A stretch of 64,000 nucleotides of DNA from Purpureocillium takamizusanense (taxonomy: Eukaryota > Ascomycota > Sordariomycetes > Hypocreales > Ophiocordycipitaceae). The notes under the pieces were generated by a model, which was given only the letters and a program-made list of their open reading frames with translations, did not search any database and had not been told where the DNA came from. A program made the position numbers and the translations under genes. The stretch covers positions 124,001-188,000 of the forward strand of contig NC_063080.1 of assembly GCF_022605165.1 (NCBI RefSeq), read 5' to 3'. How positions within the stretch are numbered: position 1 is the first letter of the stretch; each line of letters starts with the position of its first letter. Below, one piece after another: positions 42,206-53,180 of the stretch.

Positions 42206-43690
42206 ATGGCCAACGATGTGTATCGGCAGCATGGCCTTTATACTCCGCACAGTCTGTCCGACCTGACGGCTGGCATGGCGCTTACTATGGAGGCGTCACG
42301 CGGGGAGACGTTCCCAATCTTGTCGGACCCAGGAAGCGCCATCTACCAACCCGATCAGCTTCGAGGGCTTCTGTGCCTAGAGCAGTCGCCCAAGTCGGTG
42401 CGCACAACCACGGCCCCGAGGACCGCCTCGAAGAACAAGGAAGAGGAAGAGAAGCCGGAGGCGCAAGCCATTGAGGTGTTTGAGCTCACCGCTGCGGATT
42501 ACTCGCTCCTGCTAGAGAGAGCAATCGTCGAGGATGGTCCCATCGTGGTCCTACATGGTGAGCAGCTGCCATCCAGGAGGGTTCGCACCCTCATACCGGC
42601 TGCTTACCCTCCGCGCTCCCTGAATCATGCCCAAACATGCGATGCTACGGAATGTCGTCTTTCCTCGAGCGAGGCGGCATCAGCGTCGGCCTCGACACCT
42701 CGACCAACTAAGTCACTATCCCTGTCCCAATCCCAATCCCAATCCCGATCGCAGTCGCAGGCGATGGCGTTGGTGCTAAGGACCCCTGAGCTCCTTGAAG
42801 CCATTCTACTTCATCTCGACCTCAAGTCTCGCATCACCTCTGCTCCACGAGTTTGCAGCTTCTGGTTGGAGACCCTAAATCACTCGCCTATGCTCCGAAA
42901 AGCGTCCTTCTTCCAGGCTGACCGAAGCCTTCACACGAAGCCTGGTGAACGACCCTGTATCAACCCTCTACTTCGAGAGGCCTTTGGCGACCAATATTTT
43001 AACCTGAGTGATTGCCAGGTGGATAAGTACCCTTTCCGGCGTGCCGAATACTTCTGGAAGCTACCCTGGTCGCCACAAGCCTTGCCTCACCTCAAAGCAC
43101 GTACCGGCAGCGTGCTCAACGTCGACCCAACCTGTCGTCAGCGGAGCTTTACCAGGGCTGGTGCGAGTTGGAGACGCATGCTCGTCTCGCAGCCCCCGCC
43201 GCCTTTCCTCGGATTCACCTGGCTGGATAGTTTCGCCATCACCGCGGCGAGCCACCGCTGTCTCGTCGACTCCGTCACGCCCCCGCAAAACGATGCTGGT
43301 GGTTTCGATACGGGCGTCACAATGGGACATCTTTATGATACGATACAGTCATTAACCATGCAGCAGCAGAAACCCGGTTTGTTCTTTCGCGTCCGGTGGG
43401 ATCTGACCTGTGAGAGACCAAGCAGCGAGAGCGCCAGTGCCGGAGCGGATGAAAGCGCCCGCGAAAGCACAAACCTAGTTGCCGAGTTCTGGGACGACGC
43501 GTACTTCAACTCCAGCCACTACGGACCCTTTTCCATGGGCGCGACTCGGAGCGTTTTCAGGTGTGAGGAAGCTGTCAAGCCCGTTTTCGGTGGACAGGCG
43601 TGGATCCAAGGCCTCGACGACGACGCCCAACACCGAGTGCCGGCCAATGACGAGTTTGAGCTCTGGGAGCCGCTCGTGTGGAATCCATAA
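42206..43690 (+). CDS. F-box protein
   Basis: A single exon of 494 residues from the ATG at 42206. Residues ~187-232 carry the F-box (LRTPELLEAILLHLDLKSRIT...APRVCSFW), preceded by a Gln/Ser run (SQSQSQSRSQSQ). The C-terminal ~260 residues are typical of a large fungal F-box group in which the target-binding part is not a known repeat. It would recruit an unknown substrate to SCF ubiquitin ligase. Many relatives start at the F-box, so an alternative start is MALVLRTPE at 42763. The N-terminal extension shows no known domain. Confidence 0.65.
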   Translation: MANDVYRQHGLYTPHSLSDLTAGMALTMEASRGETFPILSDPGSAIYQPDQLRGLLCLEQSPKSVRTTTAPRTASKNKEEEEKPEAQAIEVFELTAADYSLLLERAIVEDGPIVVLHGEQLPSRRVRTLIPAAYPPRSLNHAQTCDATECRLSSSEAASASASTPRPTKSLSLSQSQSQSRSQSQAMALVLRTPELLEAILLHLDLKSRITSAPRVCSFWLETLNHSPMLRKASFFQADRSLHTKPGERPCINPLLREAFGDQYFNLSDCQVDKYPFRRAEYFWKLPWSPQALPHLKARTGSVLNVDPTCRQRSFTRAGASWRRMLVSQPPPPFLGFTWLDSFAITAASHRCLVDSVTPPQNDAGGFDTGVTMGHLYDTIQSLTMQQQKPGLFFRVRWDLTCERPSSESASAGADESARESTNLVAEFWDDAYFNSSHYGPFSMGATRSVFRCEEAVKPVFGGQAWIQGLDDDAQHRVPANDEFELWEPLVWNP

Positions 43691-44940
43691 AAGGCCAGCA
43701 GCGTTTGTGCTTAGAATACTAGTTCGTCTCGCAATTAGAGGGTTCCCTCAGCAGCTTGCACGTTTTAAAAAAGTATAAATTCTAACTAGCGCGTAGAACG
43801 CAACCAAACATCAGTGACAACTCGGGCAACATGGACGCTGCACGGGTGCATTCTCGCGACTGTAAGAATGCATAAGTACTTGTATTTGCATGATATACCG
43901 AAAGTAAGTGCTCACGTGTAACGTTGGCGTTTCCTCGGCCTTTCCTACCTGAATGAGTTGTCAGCTCAAATCGCTTAAATCCTGAGGTACAAAACCAACT
44001 GGCATTATCTTCAGCCCAAGGCTACAGCGGCCACTAACTCGAGCTTGGGGATACCCGGCGAGCGAGCTATACTACGCGGAGGAAATCGGTCCGGCCACGT
44101 ACGAGCGTCCCCAAACTAATGAGCAGGAGACTCTACGCGCCGCGCGCTTCGGAATTCTTCCCTTCGGCAATGTAGGCCCCATGAGCATCGTCCAATGACT
44201 CTAGAGGGCTGTATTCATGTTTTACTACGGCCGGGTCGATTGTGGCCAAATGAGCGAGAGGAATCCCGACCCTGGTACTGACGGTGTTCGACGACTTGAA
44301 ATCTTCCCTGTTGGTCCCTGCCTTCATGGTTCCTGATCTTATCATTTTGGGGGTTTGATGAGCAGGCCTAGAGTGATGACCCCGCATGTTGACCCCGCAT
44401 GTTGACACTGCAGAACGACCGTACTATACATAGTGACATTGTATGTTTATAATGGGACTAGCATGATATGTGCGTAGGATATATCATCCTTCCTTACTTC
44501 GTCTTTTATACTCAAATTCTTTGGTAATATACTTAAGATGTAGTTCTTTCCTTTATAATAGCATATATTGAAAGATAAGGTTAAGGAAATTTATACCATA
44601 AAGGTCAGAGAAAGTCTATTTGGGCTAGATTAATCTGAATATGGTTGTTATCCGAGGGGGCGAGATGCTCGGGCGCCAACAGTGTCTATCTTCAATGGGA
44701 CTTCACCCTCCCTGTCACTAACCGATCGGCGCCACACCTGGCGACCAACATGCTACCTTGCACACGTGGACAAAAGTGCCCTACTCAGCCATTTGACCTC
44801 AAAATATTGCCACTCTGACGAACACATAGCATCCACGGCACATCCATCCTAGCTCACAGCGTCTATAGACCATTGAAGTTTCCACCTGGGTTCTGTTACT
44901 CTCATCAAAGCCCTCCCGAGAAAAGCCATTTTGAGAAACG
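43691..44940. other. long intergenic region, locally AT-rich
   Basis: About 1.25 kb without a supported gene. Around 44420-44640 the sequence becomes AT-rich (TATATCAT, TTTATACTC), and at 44383-44406 the phrase TGACCCCGCATGTTGACCCCGCATGTTGAC is a short direct repeat of 12 bases. A 91-residue minus-strand frame (44133-44408) has no support. Confidence 0.35.
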
Positions 44941-46164
44941 ATGGATCAGAGCTCGACGAGCGGTGAAACCAGACCGAGGCACACTGCCATTGCTGCGCAT
45001 CCACAAAATGTCATCACCTGCCTTCAGTTCGACGATGATAAGGTCATCACCGGTAGCGACGATACCCTAATCCATGTTTACGACATCAAGTCAGGCGAGC
45101 TACGGAGAGAGCTCCAAGGTCACGAATCTGGCGTCTGGTGTCTCCAATACGAAGGAAACGTCTTGGTTTCTGGCTCGGCGGATCGAACTGTCCGAGTCTG
45201 GGACATCAGCAGCGGACGATGCCAGCATGTTTTACATGGTCATACGGCCACTGTGCGCTGTCTTCAGATTCTGATGCCGGCAAAGACAATGATAAAGACA
45301 GATGCGCGCGACTCAGATGATGCCACTGAGGTGCGCGGCCCGCTGCGGCCGCTCATCATCTCCGGATCGCGAGACGGCCAACTACGCGTTTGGCTACTCC
45401 CCGAGATTGCGGATAGCCATCAAGAGAATCCGGAATTCGGCGGGTCAAACGACAGTCCGTACTTTGTGCGCGCATTATGCGGCCACTCGCAGACCGTACG
45501 TCATATCGCGACTTCGAAGGATACGTTGGTCAGTGGCTCTGACGATTCCACTGTCTGTGTCTGGCGTATTAGCACAGGCGAGCTTCGTCACGCCCTGACC
45601 GGCCACTCGCAGCCAGTGTCTGCGGTGATTCTGGATCATGAGCGCAATCGAGTCATATCTGCATCATTGGACTCTCAGGTTAAGATCTGGGAGCTAAAGA
45701 CCGGTAGCTGCATGTTCACGCTTAAAGGACATGAGCTACCTGTTCGATTCCTAGCCCTTCACAGGGAGCAGTTGTCATCTGCAGACGACACGGCAATCTT
45801 GACATGGAGTCTTGAGACTGGTGACCGTCTGAAGACATTGGCCATAGACGCAGGGCACGTTTCTGGCCTTCAGCTCGATGCCACAAGAACAATCTGGGGT
45901 GGCAACACGGCAGTGAAGACGCAGGATACGCGAACGGGCGAATGTATCTGCTTGCTGTCGGACCTGAATGGAGTCTGGCAGGTCAAGTCTGATGAACGGA
46001 GATGCGTGGCAGCCGTACAGCGGGGTGAAGTGACCTATATCGAAGTATGCAGATCCTTCGGCTTCTATGTTGCAACGCTGACAAGGAGATATACAAGATA
46101 TTTGATTTCGGAGCCGCGCAAGACGATGTTTTGGCCGATCGACTCGGTAAACGATTACTTCTGA
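44941..46164 (+). CDS. Cdc4-like WD40 protein without F-box
   Basis: A single exon of 407 residues consisting of a seven- to eight-unit WD40 propeller. Clear repeats include DDTLIHVYD, SADRTVRVWD, SRDGQLRVW, SDDSTVCVW, LDSQVKIWE and DTAILTWS. The order and spacing (VITCLQFDDDKVITGSDD at the start) follow the propeller of Cdc4, the substrate receptor of the SCF complex that binds phosphodegrons, but there is no F-box or N-terminal part: the protein starts directly at the propeller. It could bind phosphopeptides without recruiting Skp1, or be a truncated copy. It lies beside AT-rich decayed DNA. Confidence 0.7.
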   Translation: MDQSSTSGETRPRHTAIAAHPQNVITCLQFDDDKVITGSDDTLIHVYDIKSGELRRELQGHESGVWCLQYEGNVLVSGSADRTVRVWDISSGRCQHVLHGHTATVRCLQILMPAKTMIKTDARDSDDATEVRGPLRPLIISGSRDGQLRVWLLPEIADSHQENPEFGGSNDSPYFVRALCGHSQTVRHIATSKDTLVSGSDDSTVCVWRISTGELRHALTGHSQPVSAVILDHERNRVISASLDSQVKIWELKTGSCMFTLKGHELPVRFLALHREQLSSADDTAILTWSLETGDRLKTLAIDAGHVSGLQLDATRTIWGGNTAVKTQDTRTGECICLLSDLNGVWQVKSDERRCVAAVQRGEVTYIEVCRSFGFYVATLTRRYTRYLISEPRKTMFWPIDSVNDYF

Positions 46165-46599
46165 ACCCCGTTGATCGAGATATATGACTATGTGAAGTAC
46201 AGACAGGCAGGGTAGGCTAAGGGCACATAGCAGCCCCGAGGTTCGACTTATTCAGTATCCAGTACCTATGTCTATCCTTATTTTCACAACGAAGAATGGA
46301 AATATGCGCAACTTGCGAATTCGCGGATTGGGTTGCGATAGTACTTGAGGTATTCGCCAAACTCATCTCTTTCAACCGTCGCTTGCGTCCAGTCTTCGAC
46401 GATAGTCCCGCGGGGCGCGGGTTTCAATTACGGCGGGACGATGGGTTGACATCCCATTTCTCAGCTGTTCTCTCAGACCAAAGTGCCAGAATAGATTCGC
46501 CATGTTGAACAGTCTGCAGTCGACGCAACGCCATGCTGTTTCGAGACGGCACGATCTTGCGCGCTCGGACTGGGATGAATCGACCAAGTCCACGGCCAC

Positions 46600-47050
46600 G
46601 AATTCACGAGGCTGCGATCCATATTCCTCTAAATCATCTTGAGCATAGACCTAAGATTAAATCAATTTTCGACAAATCTGCCTTCTTTTCGTGATTAATA
46701 AGGACACTTATTTAAGCGACGAGGCGTAGTCGCGTCAAGCCGAGACTAGTTAAAAGGCCAAAAGCGCCCCGATCGCTCGGAGTACTCCTATAGCAGTAGA
46801 TAGCTAGCTTAGCCCTAGAACTATTAGGTAGATTACTAAAGCCAGGCTAAATATACTAAATATAAGAATATATTCTATATTATCAAAATATTATTAAACC
46901 TAATCTCTATTATATATATTTAAAAATAATATAAATATATTAAAGTACCTTTATCTATAAATCAGTATAAATAAATATATATTATAGCTAGTCTAGTAGC
47001 TTTAGGCATATATATATCATAATAATAAAGTAGGTTATAAGGCGGAAATT
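46600..47050. repeat. AT-rich island, probable decayed (RIP-type) repeat
   Basis: From about 46640, and most strongly 46780-47040, the sequence is extremely rich in TA, AT and TATA words with few G or C, in sharp contrast to the GC-rich genes on either side. Such islands in Pezizomycotina usually result from repeat-induced point mutation of an old transposon. No coding capacity remains. It ends about 190 nt before the dienelactone-hydrolase-like gene. Confidence 0.7.
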
Positions 47051-47242
47051 TCTTAAAGGGTGTTCGTCGAAAGCCCTTAGCGCAGCTTATTTCTCCATCA
47101 TTCGAGTCCATTCCAGATCGCAAGCTCAAACAGCGCCGACCCAACTGATCGTGTTGAAGAAGAAAAAAGCTGATATCATTGAGCATCGAACCCACCCACG
47201 CACCCCACGTACCCGGCAGGCACCCCGCAAAAGCAAAGAGAA

Positions 47243-48814
47243 ATGTACGCAGACATCACCGAGCCGCCAGCCCCGCTCCCGGCGCCGCGGCTGTCGGAGC
47301 TCCGGCCCGGAGTGCACCTGCTCCGCCCGCTGTCCCGGCGGGGCCATGGCCCGGGCCTCGTGGTGCTCACGCCCGACGCCGACGACGACGACAAGCGGCT
47401 GCTGGGCATCGTCGAGGGCGTGCCGTGGCCGCTGCTCAAGTGGGCCGAGGAGGGGTATGCCGTCGTTGGGATACAGATTTCCGCCGTCAAGGGCGGCAAC
47501 GACGACGCCGCCGTGCTGGACGCGGCGTTAAAGGCGCTGGAGGCGTGCGAAGAGTGTGACGGGCAGGGCAAGATTGGTGTCGTTGGTAAGGCGATGGCGA
47601 CACCTTTCACTCCAACATCAATTAGCCTGGTGATGATGGAGATGCTGACCTTGCCCCGCAGCGTATGACTCTGAGGCGTGGAACCTCGTCGCGCCGTCAC
47701 TATCCCGCTTTGCTGCGATTGTCGCGGGCATCGTGCACGCCGACGACAAGACCGCCCTCGAGTCGCTCAACAATCCCACCGTTCCAGTGCTGCAGCACCT
47801 GGCAGGCCACACGCCCGGCAAGCGCCAGGAGCAAACGACGTCCTCGGCCCCGTTGGCGGTGGCAAAAACCCATTACTATCCGATGGTCGCGTCAGGGCGC
47901 TTCGCCGTCCCCTTCCAGCCCGACTTCTCCGCCAACGCCGAGTCCGTCGCCCACTCGCGTAGCCTCGCCTTCCTCAAGCCCCTCGTCGGCGGGCCGTATT
48001 TTGACCTCGAGGCCATCTGGGACGAGCACACGTACTACGAGTTTGCAGACCGCTCCGTGGAGCACACCATGAGCACCATGGTGCAGGAGCCCTACGTGAA
48101 CCACGTGCCCACGGTGAGCTTCTTCCCCTCTCCTCTTTGCGGTGTGTAAGCCGAACGCGATGACGAGACGAGATGAATGGATGGGATGGAACGTCTTTCT
48201 CTGACGGACGGTGGTTTGGCGGCAGCTGACGGGCGGCATCGGGCGGGAGCGCCTGTCCGCCTTTTACCGCGACAATTTCATATTCAACAACTCGGCCGAC
48301 ACGGAGCTCGAGCTCATCAGCCGCACCGTCGGCGTCGACCGCGTGATTGACGAGTTCATCTTCAAGTTTACCCACGACCAGGAGATTGACTGGCTGTGAG
48401 TGGCGCCCCACGTTTCATTCTGCATCTACGGCTGTACCCCCTCCGTGAGAAGAAGAAGACAGAAACATTGATGGCTCACATATTCACCATTTTGTGCGCG
48501 TGCACAGGCTTCCCGGCGTCCCGCCCACCGGTCTCAAGGCCGAGGTCCCGTTCACGGCCGTCGTCAACATCCGCGGCGACAGGCTCTACCACGAGCACAT
48601 CTCCTGGGACCAGGGCACCGTCTTGCGCCAGCTGGGCCTGCTGCCCGAGTACCTGCCGTTCCCGTATGCGCTTCCCGATGGTAGGACGGCGGCGGCGGGC
48701 AGGACATTTGAGTACCGGGTGCCGGTGCTGGGCGCGGAGACGGCGTCCAAGATGCGGGACAAGAACAGCGTGGCGTCCAACGCGCTCATCGGCGGGACGA
48801 TTCGCGAGGTGTAG
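47243..48814 (+). CDS. dienelactone-hydrolase-like protein with SnoaL-like domain
   Basis: Four exons, join(47243..47585, 47662..48113, 48226..48395, 48508..48814), give 423 residues. The N-terminal half has the layout of fungal carboxymethylenebutenolidase-like proteins: a GLVVLTPDADDDD strand/turn, WAEEGYAVVGIQ, and GKIGVVAYDSEAW at the position of the nucleophile elbow, where G-x-C/S-x-G is not preserved. The C-terminal ~180 residues form an NTF2/SnoaL-like module (FYRDNFIFNNSADTELEL, then RGDRLYHEHISWDQGTVLRQLGLLP). The function is probably metabolic, but hydrolase activity is doubtful given the altered elbow. Introns have standard signals and keep one frame. Confidence 0.7.
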
Positions 48815-50578
48815 GGCGCGGCCATTGACTGGCTAATGCTGTGACTCGAAACGGACGCCAGTATGTGCCTGGACGGCCGGCTGGGTTCATCGCGCGAGGC
48901 TGGTGCCTCATCCAGCTTACTTTTCGCTGCGCCCCCGTTGGCGCATGATTATACCGTTGCTTGGCGCAGGATGCTATACTTTACGTAGTACCTACTAAAC
49001 TCTGTACACGACGTATACTTGCCCCCTGCACGAGCTTGCCGACAGCCGTCAGCGAACCGCAACGACAGCCGTGTGCCGTGTCTGACGGTGCAGTACTACC
49101 TAGTAGTACTCAGTACCGTAATACTACTGTACTTAGTAGTGCTGCGCGTGCCAGGAACTACCCGGGTCGTCAGCACTCACTCTCTCGTGGATGGAATCGA
49201 ACGGAGGAAATCTCGGTGTTAGGTAAGGGAAATGCGGGCTGGGGAGGGCCCCGTCGACACGCGGCGTGCAGGTGCAAAGCGAGAACCGGGCGTCCAATCG
49301 GCTCCGATGCCAGCCAGGGACGCTTCACTTCTCCTCCCTTTGGCGAAATGGGGAAAGGAAAAGGGGCCAGTGCGTGCGTGCATGCCTTGACCGGGGGGGC
49401 TACGGAAAAAGAAACTGGGGAAGCTGGCAAAAGGGGGCAAACGAGCAAACCAAGCAGAATGAATGGATTACGAGTTGGTAGGTGGCATCGCAAGGCCAGA
49501 CTGATGGAGGCTGCCCTGCGCTGGCCCCAGCTGGATTCCAGCACATGGCGGGTGAGCAGGCACCTGAGCTGTCGCCCGTGGACTGCTGGAGCTGGTCGCT
49601 GGAACGCTGGAAGGTGCCTGAGTCAGGGCTGCAGTGGGCAGGTAAAGAGGTACTGACCTGGCGAGCCTCCAATGGACTGGAGTACTAACGTACATCAAGT
49701 GTCCGTACGAAAGGTACAGGTACTTGGCGGTTAATTTAGTGCCCGCCTCTTACCGTTTCTTCAGTGGCAGGTGACCTGTCCTCACCAGCGGCTTGCGGAG
49801 CCCGTCGTTCAGGAAGGTGCGCCCCAGGCGTGTCCAGGTGACGTCGTTTTTGCGCCGCGCATTGGGCTGCGGCTGGCCGGCACGGCAACCGTCGGTGTAG
49901 GCCGTCGCTCTTTCCCATCGTCAGACGTCGAGAGACCGTGCTGCCACGCCAAAAATGCCATTTGCTGGCTCCCTCCTGTCCACGATGACTTCACTTCTTT
50001 TCTTTTCCCGCTTTCCCACGCCTGACCGCGCAGGTGTGCTTCCACCCTGCGTCAACAACAACGACGACGCCCTGACCGAGTCGGAGCCCGACCAGCTGCC
50101 GCCGACATCGATTCACCAGCACGCCCAGCAAGACGATCCACCGAATCCACTCCGGCACCCATCCCTGTCTGACCTTTCCCGCGTGTCACCCGCCTCGCAT
50201 CCCGTCCATCTCGCGGACGTCCGTCAAACTTTCACTTCTTCAACACTCGCTTCTCTTTTATCAGTGAGTGATGGGTGGCAGCCCGCTCGACCATCACTCC
50301 CGCTAGAGTTGCATTCGCCCTCGTTCATCGCGTGCCCGTGCCACCCGCCAGCGCTGGCACACAACACGCCTCTTGTCTCGCGAGATCTGGCTCTGTCTTG
50401 AACGACAAACACATACCGCACGCCGTACACCGCACACCGCCACTGCCGTCGGCTGGCCCAGACTTCACTCTCGCCATGCTTCATTAACGACAATCCCCTT
50501 TTATCCGTCTCTTCATCTCCTTTCCGTCCGCGCAAAGCGTCCCATTGGCGGCCGGAGCCGTCCCTTGGGCGATGAACG
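48815..50578. other. long intergenic region
   Basis: About 1.8 kb without a supported gene. Near 49090-49140 the words TAGTAGT and TACTACT alternate (CTAGTAGTACTCAGTACC, ACTACTGTACTTAGTAGT), giving a hairpin-prone inverted repeat. Other open frames overlap on both strands and lack domains. The last few hundred bases are the leader of the sulfite oxidase gene. Confidence 0.35.
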
Positions 50579-52648
50579 ATGAAGCCACGACTTCAGCACG
50601 TCCTCGGTTTGCAACGGCGCCTGCTCGCACAGCCGCGAACTTTACCAGGCCCACTGTCCCAGCGGGCATCTGAGCTGCCAAGATGGCGGCCCTTTAGCAC
50701 CTCCGTTCCGAGGCGCGTCTCGCCTGCTGACGGCCGAGGGGGCGGCAATCACCGGACGGCAACTGCAACACGGGTGTCGGGACCCGCTTCGCCTCGACGT
50801 GCCGTGGCGGCTGCCGGACTCGCGGGCCTCGTCTCTGCATTGGCGCTACTGCATCTCTCCTCCACATCCCCGACATCCCTTGACTCCCCGGCCGACGCCG
50901 TTACCTCTGCCTTTTCTGCTGCCGCCGCCACCGCCCACTCGGACCCGGACCCAGGCCCCGTCTTCACGTCGCCTTCCGGCCTCGGCTCCACCGCCGCCGA
51001 CAACCGCGACCCGGAGTTGCCACGCTTCCGCATTTCCGAGGTCCGTAAGCACGGCGCTGACTCGGAAACCCCCTGGGTCATCCACGAGGACAAGGTCTAC
51101 GACATCACCGACTGGGTCCCCGCCCATCCAGGCGGCCAGGTCATCCTGCGTGCCGCTGGCGGTTCCATCGACCCCTATTGGAACATCTTCACCATCCACA
51201 AGAACCAATACGTCTACGATATCCTTGCGCAGTACCTCATCGGCTACGTCGATCAGGCCGACCTCGTCGACGGCCGTCCCGCCCAGAATGAGATCGAGGA
51301 TCCCTTCGACGACGACCCCCAACGAGACCCGTCCCTCATCACGAAGACGGCCAAGCCACGGAATGCAGAGACCCCCGGTGAAGCCCTGAGCTCCCAGTTT
51401 CTCACCCCCAATGAGCTTTTCTATGTCCGCAATCACATGTGGGTGCCCAAGATTGACGAGTCCGCCGCCGACAAGTTCGTCCTCACCGTCGAGCTCGTCG
51501 ATGGCACGACGAAACAATACACTCTACATGACCTCAAGTCCAAATTCCCAAGCCATGCCGTCACTGCCGTCCTCCAATGTTCCGGCAACCGCAGAAAACA
51601 CATGACACAGGGCTCTGGCAGATCTACCAACGGCCTCCAGTGGACTGCCGGAGCCATCTCAAACGCTACGTGGGAGGGTGTTCTGCTATCTGACGTGCTG
51701 GCCGATGCCGGATTCGAGGTCTCCCAGGCTTTGACAGGCGAGAGCGAGGCCAAGCACGTCCACTTTGCTGGTCTCGAAGCGTACGCCGCATCTATCCCTA
51801 TAAAGAAGGCAATTGACCCCCAAGGCGACGTCCTGCTCGCGTACTCCATGAACGGAAAGCCATTGCCACGCGATCATGGATATCCGCTACGCTCCATCGT
51901 TCCTGGCCACGTCGCCGCCCGCTCCGTCAAGTGGCTTAACCAAATCACCTTAAGCGACGAGGAGAGCACTAGCCAGTGGCAACGCAGAGACTACAAGTGC
52001 TTCGGCCCCAACGAGACCAAAGTCGACTGGGACGCCGCACCCGCAATCCAGGAGCTGCCTGTACAGAGCGCCATAACGGAGGTCAAGATGGGAGGGTGGA
52101 CTAAGGCTGTGGGCGACACTGCCCGTGGCCAAGTCATCGAGCCGGCACAAAACGTCACACTAGCTGGCTACGCGTTTTCAGGGGGAGGACACTCCATCAT
52201 CCGTGTGGACGTGTCTGCGGACGGCGGCAAGTCGTGGTCTCAAGCGTACCTCTTGCCCGATTGCGACGGCAAGGACGGCTCCCCGTCACCCTGCCAGGGC
52301 AACGGGGCGTGGTCATGGAAGCGATGGAGATACGAGGCGGCTATCCCGCTGACAGCCTTTCGCGAAGCCGAGAAGACCGGCGGCTCCGAGCAAGTAGGGG
52401 CAGGTGAGGTTGACAACGAGCAAGCCGCGACTCACAGCGACAAGAAATGCACGACTGTCATGGTCAAGGCCACCGACGACACGTACAACACGCAACCCGA
52501 GAGTCATGCCGCGACGTGGAACCTGAGAGGCAACCTCGCCACCGCCTGGCACCGCATTCAGGTGTGCGCCGACTGCTCCTCGGCGCCCGCGCCCTGCGTG
52601 GCTTCAGATAAAAAAGCCCCGAACCCAGACAACGAAGGCGATGGCTGA
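50579..52648 (+). CDS. sulfite oxidase, mitochondrial-type
   Basis: A single exon of 689 residues. Residues 1-~70 are Arg/Ser-rich as in a mitochondrial import signal, followed by a hydrophobic anchor (~74-92). A cytochrome b5 domain has heme ligands His183 (HPGG) and a second His near 206 (TIHKNQ). The molybdenum-cofactor domain has the Mo-ligand Cys334 in CSGNRR and a dimerisation domain toward the end (GGHSIIRVDVSADGG). It oxidises sulfite to sulfate in the intermembrane space and passes electrons to cytochrome c. It looks intact. The insert of ~40 acidic residues near 600 (SEQVGAGEVDNEQA) is a species-specific loop. Confidence 0.9.
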   Translation: MKPRLQHVLGLQRRLLAQPRTLPGPLSQRASELPRWRPFSTSVPRRVSPADGRGGGNHRTATATRVSGPASPRRAVAAAGLAGLVSALALLHLSSTSPTSLDSPADAVTSAFSAAAATAHSDPDPGPVFTSPSGLGSTAADNRDPELPRFRISEVRKHGADSETPWVIHEDKVYDITDWVPAHPGGQVILRAAGGSIDPYWNIFTIHKNQYVYDILAQYLIGYVDQADLVDGRPAQNEIEDPFDDDPQRDPSLITKTAKPRNAETPGEALSSQFLTPNELFYVRNHMWVPKIDESAADKFVLTVELVDGTTKQYTLHDLKSKFPSHAVTAVLQCSGNRRKHMTQGSGRSTNGLQWTAGAISNATWEGVLLSDVLADAGFEVSQALTGESEAKHVHFAGLEAYAASIPIKKAIDPQGDVLLAYSMNGKPLPRDHGYPLRSIVPGHVAARSVKWLNQITLSDEESTSQWQRRDYKCFGPNETKVDWDAAPAIQELPVQSAITEVKMGGWTKAVGDTARGQVIEPAQNVTLAGYAFSGGGHSIIRVDVSADGGKSWSQAYLLPDCDGKDGSPSPCQGNGAWSWKRWRYEAAIPLTAFREAEKTGGSEQVGAGEVDNEQAATHSDKKCTTVMVKATDDTYNTQPESHAATWNLRGNLATAWHRIQVCADCSSAPAPCVASDKKAPNPDNEGDG

Positions 52649-53180
52649 GCGCTGCTTTCGTCGCCACTAGTTATGGGATGGTGAGCGGCTTGCACAAAGC
52701 AGCACTGTACTATTATCGCGACTAGCATGCAGCCTGTCAGGCCGGTGCATCTAGCTTGCATTATATATTTTGGTCTTTATTAATTGGCGTTGCATTCGGG
52801 CGAGCAAAGACCAAAACAGGGGCTCGCTGAGGATTTGGATCATTCCATGTGAGCAGAGCGGCGCTGGTACACAGACGTCCAGTAGCAATGCTGTTCTAGT
52901 TATGAATTAGCTCAATACTACAACACAAATACACAAGTACCATGGGTCTGCACCATGCATCACGGCATGATCCAATGCCGAGCCGGCGCGTTGGAGACAT
53001 TCAGATATGCCACGTGGTTCGGTTTCAAAACCTTCATTGTTCGAGTCTGTCACGAGCCCTGGAGAGAATCCATGGCCACCGCCGCCCGGCCCGTCTAGTA
53101 TAGTGTCTGCTGTTACTTTACACGTATGGAAACACGGTGTACATCGCCTCTGCTGCTGCTGCTGCTGCTGCTATCGCTCG
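52649..53180. other. convergent 3' region
   Basis: The 3' flanks of sulfite oxidase and Rpn2 face each other here. A (CTG)n-like run (53150-53172) lies just outside the Rpn2 stop. No gene. Confidence 0.45.
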
